Made by a program: the position numbers and the translations under genes. From positions 83,723,825 through 83,787,824 of the forward strand of contig CM075764.1 in the NCBI GenBank assembly GCA_037974665.1: 64,000 bases of DNA, in the 5' to 3' direction. The stretch's first letter is position 1. Every line of letters begins with the position of its first letter. This document shows positions 24,104-35,200 of the stretch, piece after piece. The DNA is from Ehretia macrophylla. Its lineage: Eukaryota; Streptophyta; Magnoliopsida; Boraginales; Ehretiaceae. The notes below the pieces were generated by a model. It was not told the origin of the DNA. It did not search any database and saw only the letters and a list, made by a program, of their open reading frames with translations.

Positions 24104-24818
24104 GATTTTGTATTTTTATGTACTTTGGCCCGAGATGGCCCATCTTGTACCCTCTCTAAGATTTTGATAAAATTATTTTAGCCAATTCTTGAGTTCACTT
24201 TGTTTATTTGAATGTATCATACTCCTCGAGTCGAGCAACGATGTTAACTTATTCAATCTTGTAAAGTGAATTAGGTCAGTAACATAGTTACGCCCTTAGG
24301 TCGAGCCTGCTGGCTGACTTCAAGTGAATCAATTTAATTTTAAAGGTAGACTCATTTTAAATCTTAAAATAAGTTTCAACCTTAGCTTAATCAAGCCAAA
24401 TCGATGTTAAATCTGAGCTGGACCTTTACTAATCAATGAATAAGTGTGATTTCATGATGTTATATTGATATTGTGCCCGAGATGGGCATTTATTAAGTGT
24501 TTTCCCTATAACAACCTCAATTAATTTTAGGCTCAGAGAGGCCAAAATAGTCTAGGCTCACCAGTGTGTTTACTCACGACTCCATCTCACCTTGTACTAT
24601 AAGTATGACTCGTATGCATTTAGATAATCAACTAAGTTTGCCAGATAACAAATATGCTTATAGCTACGACCTCGTTATGGCTTAGGACTAATAAGATATG
24701 TCAACCTTACAAAGATGTATAAATTTCACAAGTATGTTTAAGAGCATAGACTTGCCATTTAATATGAATTTAGTACATTTTGTTCAAGGCACGAGGACAT
24801 ATTTTTGCAGCTTGACAG

Positions 24819-25129
24819 TTACACAAAATAGCGCTTTAAATGCTCAGCATTCCAAGCATTTCTCAACTGCTTTCCATACTTATCCACAAGATAAAAGGCC
24901 CCAGGTCGGAGCTCTTTTACCACTTGGTATAGATCCTCCTAGAGCGGGAAAAGTTTACCACTTGAGGTCGGCTGAAAGACGGCTCTTCTCAGAACCAAAT
25001 CCCCTTCTCTGATTGACTTGGGCTTGACCTACTTTGCGAAGGCTTTCTCCACGGCCGACTTGCTAGCTAGCATTCTGACCTGAGCCTTAGCCCGTAATTC
25101 TTCAACAAAATCAAGCTCTTCCTGGCCCC
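24819..25129 (-). pseudogene. Integrase C-terminus of the minus-strand Tat-type element
   Basis: Minus-strand translation shows the GPY/F-type integrase end: a Glu/Arg-rich helix (EELRAKAQVRM), a basic K-P-K-S-I-R-E-G-D-L-V-L-R-R strand, the degraded 'FYLVDK' element and the usual terminus 'NAEHLKRYFV' with a TAA at 24821-24819. Two in-frame stops occur in between. The catalytic core that should precede it is absent: at 25130 the sequence switches to LTR-like DNA. Confidence 0.8.
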
Positions 25130-25790
25130 ATTTATACAAGATAAAGCCCTAAAACAAACAATCCATATTACCACAAATCATATACTAAACTCTTTGTTCA
25201 TGCACTATAAGCAAGAAAATCAACATATATTCAACATATCACCTTGGATGAGCTTTAAAAACAAACTTTGAAAGAATCCCTCACCTTTGATCTTGAGTCC
25301 AGAAGAAAATGAAGCAAGAACAACCTTGAAGAAAGCTAGAAAATACAAGAAGTAGCTTAAGAATGGCTTGAAGTTGCGTGTTTTTCCTTCTTCTCATCTT
25401 CTTCCTCTTTCTTCTTCCTTATTTCCTTCTCAGCCATGTGTGAAAGTGTGTGTAGTGTATGGTCCGAGTGTGTATGTGTTGTGTATGGTGTTTGTGTATT
25501 TTAGTTAGGTGATATATTATCCTAGGTGGACAAATGACTAAAGAGCCGTCCTAACTAAATACGTATTTACTAGTTTGCCACTTAGTTCTAGTTTAATTGT
25601 TTTAGTTAGCTATTGTGGTTCAATAAAGTTTAATTATTACCTACAACACCAAAAATGCTCAAATGCACGTTCTAGACATAAATGCATGTTAAACGATGCA
25701 AATGCATGTAAATGAAGATAAATGCATATAAATCAATATAATCATGCATCATATAATCTAAATGCACATGAGGTCTCGTGTCGGGCCTTA
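25130..25790 (-). repeat. LTR fragment inserted in or substituting for pol sequence
   Basis: The right edge at 25790 reads gggccttaca, which on the minus strand is TGTAAGGCCCGACACGAGACC, an LTR-type start analogous to the edges at 23673 and 58754. The internal architecture also parallels the LTR at 55786-58754: a 'ccctcacc...' phrase, a pyrimidine-rich stretch, then repeated 'aaatgcac/aaatgcat' words near the edge. The other end at about 25130 abuts integrase sequence with no CA terminus or matching target duplication, so this fragment is truncated and came with a deletion of RNase H and integrase sequence. Confidence 0.55.
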
Positions 25791-26300
25791 CATCAACTCT
25801 TTCACCTTGCCAAGATATGCAAACATCACAGAATCCTTGGCTTTGAATTCTCCTGACACTTGATTAGCAATCAACTGAGAATCTGTATACATCTCTACAA
25901 TCTGAACCCCGAGATGAGCTGCTATCCTTAGGCCCGCTAGCAATGCCGCATACTCAGTTTCGTTGTTTGAGGTCGGGAACATAAACTTCAATGAATACTG
26001 GTGTTCATGCCTCATCGGGTCGAGAATTACTATTCCAGCTCTGTTGCTTGACTTCCCTAATGCCCCATCGACCCAAACCTTCCAAACCTCCTCAGGATTC
26101 TGCTCGGCTAATCCAGTGCACTCTACCACAAAATCAGAAACTGCTTGGGCCTTGATCGCCATTCTCGGCTGGTACCATATGTCAAATTGACTGAGTTCTA
26201 TTGCCCATTTAAGAAGTCTACCCGAGGACTCTGGTTTGTGCTGAGCGGCGCATAGGTCATCACTTTAACAACATGTCCATCAAAATAGGGCCTTAGCTTT
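25791..26300 (-). pseudogene. RNase H of the minus-strand Tat-type element, C-terminally cut
   Basis: The frame 26162-25788 preserves the catalytic segments WVDGA (Asp), NNETEYAAL (Glu) and YTDSQL (Asp). It ends abruptly at KVKEL where the LTR fragment begins; the plus-strand copy continues past this point through 'ISGLERF' to 'DALSRLA'. The catalytic residues are therefore present but the domain is truncated. Confidence 0.8.
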
Positions 26301-27420
26301 CTAGATGTCACACCAAGGCTAAAACAATCTTCTCCAAAGAGGAGTATCTCGTCTCGGCATCTCTGAGGGTTTTGCTAACATAGTAGATAGGCTTCTGATC
26401 CTTACCTTCCTCTCGGACCATCGCAGCTGCCACAGTTGTACCCAAGCATGGCAAATAAAGCACCAACTCTTCCCTCTCCTCTGGTTGGAAGAGTAGAGGC
26501 GGTGAAGATAGGTACTTCTTTAGATCATCGAATGCCTTCTGGCATTCCTCCATCCATTCAAAATTCTTGGGGTTTCTAAGGACTTTGAAGAGCGGCACAT
26601 ATTTGTCAGCTGATCTGGACATGAATCGACTCAAAGCAGCTACTCTGCTTGTTAGCTCTTGCACATCATTCACACAGCTCGATGGGGCCGAATCCAATAT
26701 GGCTTGAATCTTTCCCAGATTAGTCTCAATCCCCTAAGCTATAACCATGAACCCCAAAAATTTCCCAGCCTTAACCCCGAAGGCACACTTCTTTGGATTC
26801 AGTTTGATTCCAAACTTCTCCATGGTGGTGAAGGCTTTTCCCAAGTCAGAAATATGATCCTCAGTCTTCTTACTTTTGACCAGCATGTCATCAAAATAGA
26901 TCTATATGTTGAGCCCGATCTGAGACTTGAACATTTTGTTCACAATTCGCTGGTAAATGGCCTCGACATTCTTGAGGCCAAATGGCATAACCTCGTAATG
27001 ATAGAGCCCCTTACCAGTGATAAAGGCTATTTTCTCTCGGTCTTCAGAGGACATTTTGATCTAGCTGTACCCTTTGAAGGTATCTATGAAGGTAAGCATC
27101 TCACACCTCGAGGTGATGTCAGCCATTTGATCAATCCGAGGTAAGGGAAAACAATCCTTAGGGCATGCCTTATTCAAGTCGGTAAAGTCAATGCACAGTC
27201 TTCACTTGCCCCAAGTTTTCAAAACCAGAACCACATTGGACAACCAGGTCGGGTACACAATCTCACGTATATGGCCCGTGTTAATCAACTTATCCATTTC
27301 TTCATAAATAACTTTTTGTTTATCATGATAGAAGTGTATGTGTTTCTACTACACTGTGTGGTAATCGGGCTCAACATTCAAATGATGATCGATTACACTC
27401 GGGTCAATACCTGTCATGTC
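26301..27420 (-). pseudogene. Reverse transcriptase of the minus-strand Tat-type element
   Basis: RT blocks are readable on the minus strand: the palm segment, the polymerase box YFDD at 26897-26886 followed by MLVKSKK, the GIKLNPKKCAFG thumb start, and the connection domain ending 'RYSSLEKIVLALV' in the frame 26697-26308. At least one stop lies just before the polymerase box and others lie upstream, so it is inactive. The box is YFDD rather than the YMDD seen in the other copy. Confidence 0.8.
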
Positions 27421-28150
27421 AATGGCAGACCAAGCAAATATATGTTCATTTTGTAAAAAGAACCGACTTATACCTTGCTTGAGGTGGTCGGAGAGTTCAC
27501 TCCCCATCTTAGCTTTTTTGTTGTCGTCTAACAGCTGGATTTCCTGCAAGTCCTCAACTGGGCTACCACATTTGGCATCTCTTATATCCTCGGGTAGGTC
27601 CGGACTTCAATATACCTAGTACTTTGGGTGCAGGGAGGTTTTATAATACTCCAAAGCTGAAAGCTGTGCTCCTCTGAGCTTCACAATTCCCATCAGGGTA
27701 GGAACTTCAGCATCTGATGGTAGGTGGAGGGCACTGCTCTCAAGTAGTTCAGGGCCACCCGTCCCAAGATCCCATTATAGCAGAGTTGCAATTCATCATA
27801 ATGAAGTTAGCATGCATAGTAGCACGTTTGTCTCTCACCTCTAGAGTTAATGGGCGGTTGATTATCATCTCAGCCTTGTACCTGTGCCCAATGAATCCTG
27901 CCAAGGTGCCTCTCATCAGTCTCAACCTACTCGATCCAATCCCAATTGCTCAAAAGTTTTCAGGAATATCACCTATGTCGAGCTCCCAGTGTCCACCATA
28001 ATCCTCATGACTATGTGGTTAGAGATGGTCGCGTTGATCATCAAGGGGTCATCATGTGGAAGGAACATCCCTTCCAGGTCATTCAAGAAGAAGGTCATCC
28101 TCTCCAAGCCTCAGATTATCTCCACAATTTGCCCATGCTCACGTCTAACC
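27421..28150 (-). pseudogene. Protease region of the minus-strand Tat-type element
   Basis: The retropepsin signature DTGS is present on the minus strand at 27993-27982, followed by a stop a few codons later. Downstream (27549-27349) is the linker that normally joins protease to RT in these elements (DHLKQGISRFF, then the W-S-A-I-D-M-T-G-I-D-P segment). Confidence 0.7.
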
Positions 28151-28331
28151 CGGACGTAACCTTTTCGTCCTACCAAGGTCTTTTTACTAGATGTAAGGCC
28201 TCCGACAATGGTCTTAATCACAGCCGCACACCACTCTCAGGCTGCCTTGGAGGAGTTATCTCCCTTTCTTTCCCCCTTCCTTGCTTTGGATTCTATGGCG
28301 GCTGCCTCGAGATATATCTCCTTAAGTGCCC

Positions 28332-29660
28332 TCAAGCAATCAGAGCCTCAATCTCTTGCTTCAATTCTTTGCAATCCTTAGTGTTATGCCCGAAATCATT
28401 ATGAAATTGGTAAAACTTGCTTGTCAACCTCCTCTCAGGTTGTCCTCCCATCGGGTGAGATGGAGGTATGCTGTAATGGGCCTGTACCTCCATCAAGATT
28501 TGATCCCTTGAGGTATTGAGGGGAATAAACACTGTGAATCTCGGGTCTTGCCTACACTGCAGTTGTTGCTGCTTTCCGTTGTCACCCTAGGCTTTATTCC
28601 TGGGCTAACTCTTCAATGCTAAAGACTATCTATTCCTTACCGATTATTTTTCTTTGTCATCATCTCTCTTTGCCTGATGAATCTTCTCGACATGTATACA
28701 CCCTTGGGCCCCTACCACCAAGTCACCTATGGTATCCACCGGGTCGATGGCCAATGATGATATGAGAGCTCCTGACCTAAGTCCACTCTGGTAAGCCATC
28801 AGTGCCATAGAATCCTTGTGGTGAGGAATCCCAAGGAATTCTTCATTAAATCAGGCAGTGTAAGATCTCAAGGTCTCCCCCTTCTACTGTTTAACTACTA
28901 GTAACAATAAAGTGTGGTGGGTTGGCCTTTGGCTTCCTACGAACAGGCCCAAGAATGCCTTTGCGATCTTGGTGAATGTATCAATCGACCCCGACGAGAG
29001 CCCCTGATACCAAGTCAGTGTGTTCCCTACTAGTGTAGTCGGGAATCCTTTGCACTTCATTGCATCAGGCATATCATGAAGGGTCATGTGGTAGTCAAAG
29101 TTTCTGAAATGGCTGGTTGGATCTCCCTCTTCATTGTACATGGCCAGATTGAGCATACGGTTTCCAGCAGGCAAAAGAGTGGCCAGAATATCCCAGGGTA
29201 ATGGGCTGACTCCTAACTAATGGACAACCTTGGCAATCGTCGCAGCAGTCTTGGTAGGTTCAAGCTCTGCACCTACTGCTCTCTTCCCTTTCGTTACTCG
29301 GGACGGTTAACTGGCCCCAAGGAGCCCCAATCGTCAGCATCGTTCCTAGTTTCCTACGTGTACTCCGGTATAACCCCTCCATGCCTTGGGTCAATAATGT
29401 GGACTTGGGGCCGGTACTGCGATTGAGCCGCCTGGTTTACAACAAGGCGGGTGACCATGTCTTGGAGCTCTCTGAACATATGGTATAACAACTTCACCTC
29501 GGGACTAATGGAAGCCATTGAATCCCTCGCTTCAGGTTAGGATATATTGGTAGCTAAGTGTATATGCTGGCTCAGTCTAGCATAGGCTTGGGTTGGGTTT
29601 GTGCCGGGGGCCATTTTAGGTACCCCATCGAAAGGTGGAGGGTCCCCAGCCGCACAGTTA
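28332..29660 (-). pseudogene. gag of the minus-strand Tat-type element
   Basis: The capsid-like core is in the frame 29174-28884 (PTSHFRNFDYHMTLHDMPDA, then FPTTLVGNTLTWYQGL). The knuckle region lies at about 28430-28360 in the frame 28532-28332. In this copy the first Cys of the knuckle is replaced by Tyr (FYQFHNDFGHNTKDC), whereas the plus-strand copy at 15.7 kb keeps it (YCRFYDDHGHDTKEC). Frameshifts separate the pieces. Confidence 0.75.
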
Positions 29661-29725
29661 TGGCTTTTAGTGCTCACCATAGTAGTTTTTCTCAATCGGT
29701 TGATGGGAAAGTAAAGGACCTACGC

Positions 29726-29743
29726 TCCCACAGACGGCGCCAA
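29726..29743 (-). other. Primer-binding site of the minus-strand Tat-type element
   Basis: On the minus strand it reads ttggcgccgtctgtggga, directly after the LTR end (…CACCTTCATCA then one G). This is the standard primer-binding site pattern of many Tat-lineage elements and is unmutated here. Confidence 0.85.
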
Positions 29744-29744
29744 C

Positions 29745-30326
29745 TGATGAAGGTGCAAAATATGTGTCCGCCCGAGCTCAATACTTTCAACCTCAACGGT
29801 CCGACCTACAAAACAAGAGAAGGAATCACGGGAGTTGCGGCCCATGTTTTCCCTCGGGTGTAAGAGTGATTAGTATGTTCGAGCTGAATAAGGGATAGTT
29901 GAGAACAATAACTATGCACAAGTTACCTCATAAATGCATGGAAGATCTCTACTTATACTAATCTCAAGTCCAGGCAACAATTAATACCAAATGCTGCCCG
30001 GCACGCAACCAGCTACCCGAACCGTGCACCCGCTAGATAAAGCTATTACCCAGTGGACAAAGTTATTATCCTTTGGTCCGAGCTAGGGGTCTATCTTTAT
30101 GTCTTGTCTGATGTGATAGCCAGGCTGGGGAAGAATTGTGCTAGTCAAGTAGAGATCGGGTCATGCAGTTCAGGTCGAAAAAACCCGTTTATACTCTTCT
30201 CGGCTCGGGATACCCCCTTATCAGATACTATTTCATTTGGCCGAGATGTTCTATTCTGACGTCACGTAGCCCCACTCATAAGGAAAGCTACGAGCAATTA
30301 CTCCCTAACTTGAGGATACTTCCACT
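29745..30326 (-). repeat. 5' LTR of the minus-strand Tat-type element
   Basis: The inner end is well placed at 29745 by the adjoining primer-binding site. A TATA-like word on the minus strand (TATAAGTA) lies at 29957-29950. The outer end is set at about 30326, where minus-strand TGGAAGT begins and a purine tract belonging to a different element starts. Without the second LTR this outer edge is tentative. Confidence 0.6.
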
Positions 30327-30331
30327 TAAAA

Positions 30332-31075
30332 ATTAGGGGACAAATTGTAGTGACCAAATTGGTCTCGAACCCATGGTCTTATTGCGATGGATCACTTCAT
30401 CCAATTCAACTCATGACAATAGGGTTACGGCCCATATGTGACCCAATAGCTAGTGGGCTACCTTGATTGTAGGCTCGCCTTAAGCCTAAAGCTCTTGAGT
30501 AAACCCGGACATCAACTCTACCACGTGTAGATAATCAACCACGAATTCGGATAAGACACGAACTGTATCGAATATCGAGGTTAGGCAATCATAGAGATAG
30601 CTTAGCTACCCAATCTACCATTAGTGGATGATGACGACGAAATTGGAGTAGGATCCAAATCTGGCCTTATTCGATCCAAAAGGATAAACAAGTATGGATT
30701 TGTAGGAGTCCTCGAGGGATACAATTCCTAGGCGTCCATGGACTCTCGCCCAACCAATAATTATAAAAAGGCCACACCTACCTAAGGGAAAGGCATAGAG
30801 TATTCAATACCTCTAACAATACTCTCTCATCTCCCCTCTATCAATAGCCCACCATATACTTCACCGCTTCGACTTTGGTAGTCCCCCTAACTTCTTTATA
30901 TTCACCCTCACATTTATACACTTCTTTATAAATTACCTACTTGAGTGTCAAAGTGTCTTTGGCTAGAATTGCACCAGTATTAAGAACTCACATTGTTCGA
31001 TTGCCTTTTGACCTTGCAAATTGTTGGTGTCCTATTAACTCGTGATAGTAGATCTACCTATATCATACACCTTCA
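30332..31075 (+). repeat. Plus-oriented LTR with preceding polypurine tract, remnant of another gypsy element
   Basis: A purine tract (aattaggggacaaat, about 30331-30345) precedes tgtagtgacc at 30346. The segment ends ...tatcatacaccttca at 31075. A TATA box (TATAAAAAG) lies at 30762-30770, in the plus orientation, with C/T-rich sequence downstream as in LTR leaders. The terminal CACCTTCA resembles the end of the minus-strand LTR, suggesting a related family. It looks like the 3' end of an older element into which, or beside which, the minus-strand element landed. Confidence 0.55.
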
Positions 31076-32299
31076 GTTATATGAGAGCATAATTTTATAC
31101 ATAGATTTCATCTCACAGTCATAAACTAGATATATCTAGGAATATGGTAGAGTCCATACTGGTGATTAAATGTTCTACTTCTTCCAATAATAATTCTAGT
31201 GGGTTTTGAATGTCTACTTTCTTTATCTAGATTTTTCTTGGAATAGAGGCATCTTTTTTTCACTTTGCTTATTGAACTTTAGTTAAATTAAGCATTAGCT
31301 TCAGGTAAGAAAGAAAAGATAATTATGGGAATACTTTATTGATAGTATTTAAAATGAGAGGCATTAAATTAGATTTTTCTTTCACTTCGTTTGATTTTTA
31401 AGATAGATTTGTATTATATAAATTTTAAATTAAAAGTACCATTAAAGTTTGGTTTTTGTGCATATATTCCAAGTGCTGGACCATGTAAATCTGAGCCGCC
31501 GAATACCCCAACTATGCATAACATGTTGCTGTGCTCAGCCTGAATTCACATAATACTTTTGATCAATCAAATTTATTTCGTAATATTTATTCAATGAAAA
31601 AATAGGTCAAATTTTACAAGATCGAGAAAAATGTTTCACCATATCATATATTTTAGTATGTGATTTGCTACTTTTATATGGTTGTAAAAACTCAAGTCAG
31701 TTAACTTGCACATATGAAACAACCTATCAAAGTCTTCCATGATTGGAAACCCCCCAAAACCAATTTAAATGCATCAAAATCCAGGTTCTAATACATTCAC
31801 GTTTTTTCCCGTCCAAAAATTTTTTTGGGGGATAAATACCAATCGTAATTATCAAGCTTTTTAATAGAAGTACCACTTAAACTAAATATTGCAAAGCTTG
31901 AGAAGCATGACGTTTGACGCGTAAACAAGATCATCCCCCTGTAGTTTTAGTATGGCGGTTATTAATGGAGCAAACGACCCTAATAGCCTAATTATATAGC
32001 TATAATATTTTAAATGTGAAGATCAAATAATTGCATCGTCACTTCACCACCGTTGAAATCCTTCCCCTTTCATCGAGTTCACATTGTATCAATTTTTGGA
32101 CCCAAAAAACATGAATCTCAGCCATTTTATCTATATACATTGAAGGGCCATAAAATTAACTCAGAAGATTCCAATGCATAGAACATTACATATAATACAT
32201 GTATAAAAAAATGATCTAGGATACTAATGTATCCGTCTCAGGAACTACGCTGTAAACATAATTGAAATCACCTTGTCCGTTACCATATTTACAGATTAA
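31076..32299. other. Intergenic DNA and 3' UTR of the acetyltransferase gene
   Basis: No ORF of note. The first few hundred bases below 32300 should hold the 3' untranslated region of the minus-strand gene; I could not fix a poly(A) site. The rest is AT-rich without recognisable features. Confidence 0.5.
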
Positions 32300-35200
32300 T
32301 CATCCAGAATTTCCAGCAACCTCAGCAGCTCGCTGCCTCATCATCTCCATCACAGCGGCTCTTCGTCGGGAATCCGACTGCTGTTGCAGCCGCCTCAGAT
32401 GCTCGTTCAAATCTCTGAATGATTTATTATCAACATACAAGTAATGTAAGAATACAAATTGGCATTTTCATATAAACAAACGCACAAAGAAAGTGCCATG
32501 TTCTTAATGAAAGGAAAAACATAGTGTTCAGACCTGCAGCGTGGAACATCGCATTCAGACTCTTTGCACGCCCGAGCATGAAGTTGAAGGAGATACCACA
32601 TCTTTTTACAGAGAACACAACCTCTAGATGCACGTGTTTTGCAATGTATCCCATGGCGGAAAAGCCCCTTTACTTTTCGACAGTTTGGATATTGACATGC
32701 TAGAGAACGGCATTGTGATGCATGCACCAGAAGATCGAGCATTTTCCTAAGCTGCAAAGTTTTAAAGCAAAATATGTCAACAGATTACATGCCAAATTGA
32801 TGAAGTTTTCCAAATCTGAACATGTTATTTAATTGAGAAACATTGGACGAGAGCAACTTAATTTCGAGTTAAATGAATGTTGAGGCACTTGAACAACAAT
32901 CAATGTGATCCTTCTTTTCCCCTCATTCTTCTCAACCAAATTACTTTTGCAGGAGATACAAACAGACTCCAGTTCAGGTCAATTCAAATTACTTATTTGT
33001 TTGTGTCGAACCACTGAAATTTAATTTAAATGAAAGTAAAAAAGAAAGACAAAAAGAGATAAAAAGGGATGAAAATTTCGATCGACCTAAAGTAAAGTGT
33101 AATGATTGAAAAGTTTATGATTAGCAAAATCATTTTTGTTCTTCTTATCAGGCTTTATTCATATTGCAGCGAAGTCATTTCATTCTTCTTATCAGGCTTT
33201 ATTCATATTGCACCAAGAAGGTAAACCCATACACATATATGCATATTAACACTCCATAAAACAGGGCATGCCAATAACAAAATGATCCATGGATGTGAAG
33301 CATTTCATACTCTAATCCAGTTAGGCAGTTGACCATACAGGAAATGTTTTCATAAATATAGGAAAAACGTACCTGCAAAACTCGCAGTTGCCTTGCTTCT
33401 TTATTTTGTGCATTAGCATCAGCCGCAGATGGATTATTAGTCAACTTATGAGGGTGATCACTACCACCATCTTTTTGATAACAGGCATTGCAAATCTCAT
33501 ATTCTGGGCAAGTCTCACATCGCCAACCTTGACCAGCTTCTATATCAAGATGACATTTACTGCATGTCGTTACAAATGCTGGAGCAGTGGGATTGTGAAG
33601 ATGGTAAAGAACCATCATCGAGGAATGTTTAGCACGACGGAGGGTATCGTATTGATAATGATTCCCTTGACAGAGACTCAGAAATGCCTGCCTCGTGTCA
33701 AAGAACTCGCTCTCCAGAATCTCATCTTTATCCTTGGTGTCCACAGGTACATCATTAATTTCGACCTGAACAATTGATCAATCATGCTTTTCAATAACAA
33801 ACCATTTACAAATCAACTGATGCAGCAACAGAATTCAACTAAAACAAATTAAGAAGAAAATTGACTACTACCAACTTACTGGATATAATAAATGCTTTTC
33901 CTTCTGATTAATAGGATGCTTCTCTCTGTCATCAAGTTTTTGCTCCACTCCGTAGCACCTAAAAGACGCAAGGGTAATAAAAAAATGAAGTGAGGCAATA
34001 TCAAAATCAAAACACAAGAATTCAAAAATTTTTACCTACCCCCGCACCCAACCCCACCCCCACCCCCCACCCCAACCCCCAAAAACAAAAAATAAATAAA
34101 TAAATTAAAATTAAAGCTAAAGAAAAAAAGGAAGAAAATAAGAAGAAAAGAACAATCAACAATATGTTACAATTCAAAGCCATACACTTGATAATGCCTT
34201 CCCATTGACTCACTCTCAAATGGACGCAGGGTGATTTTCCTCCATCTCACTCAACCACTGTGTAATGACAACAAGCACCCCTTTCAGACACTAGGGATAA
34301 AGTCAACTCCTACTGACTGGACCCTATAGAGTCACTCTAATCCTAAAATGGTGGCCGCAAACTTTTCTTTTGATAGTTACTGTGCCCCTGCATGTCTGCA
34401 TGTACAAATTTTATTCCAAGAAACCGCTAAAAGAAATGGAAAGAAGAAACAAAAAATAAGAAACAGTAGTTTCGTGATCTCAATCCCCAGAGATTTGGAG
34501 ATTTGGAGTTTTACGAATAGTACTGCCATTGATCCCTCAGAATAGATTTTTGAACAATAGGCAATTAGTAAAAGCAAAGAAAAAGAGGAAATACCAGTAA
34601 GGACAAAAACAATACATATATTTTACATGCAATTAAAGAAAAAGAAAAAAATGGGCACAGCCAATATACTTCTTCAGGAGAAAAAAAAAAAATTACATCC
34701 AGGATTCTAAGTGATGGAAATATTACCGCTACAGTTCATGCCTTGTTTTCCATTTAAAAGGGATTGAAGACATAAAGCAAGTATGCACTTAGTAATTTCT
34801 CTTTAGAAAAGGAAAGTACACTCTTCTCACTGCGATGTTTTTCCCGCTGATCAGTCTATTACCAAGTATGAACTTCTAGTAAAGAGAACTGCAACTATTT
34901 GATGATTGAATTTATCAGGAGTACCATAATAAATTAGATGCCAGAGAGGAGGATGCGAAGATATGGAAAAGCTTGAAAAAAATCTTAGGAGTGTCCAAAT
35001 AAGATGATGATGAAGATTGAAGGAACATGGAAGAAAAGTGAAGCTTCAAGGGAAGTAAACCTTGGAGCAAAGAAGCAAGAGTAAGCCAAATTTGGGAAGT
35101 CAGAAGTTAATATGTTCTGCCAACTACCATGGAAAGAAAGATAAGGCAGAAATAATTGAGAAACTCAACAAGATATAAATAGTACCACTAGTTTTTTCAA

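Larger units (their letters stand above)
23674..30326 (-). mobile_element. Tat-type Ty3/gypsy retrotransposon with antisense ORF, internally deleted
   Basis: On the minus strand the order is LTR (about 30326-29745), primer-binding site (29743-29726), gag, protease, RT, RNase H, then after a gap the integrase C-terminus (25129-24819), then a long 3' region that carries an ORF on the opposite strand (23795-24103). The end of RNase H and most of integrase are replaced by a 660-bp LTR fragment (25130-25790). The 3' LTR is missing because another LTR edge abuts at 23673. Between-domain spacing, the primer-binding site and the antisense ORF between pol and the 3' end all fit the Tat lineage. It is dead, but less decayed than the plus-strand copy at 13.9-18.8 kb. 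Confidence 0.85.
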
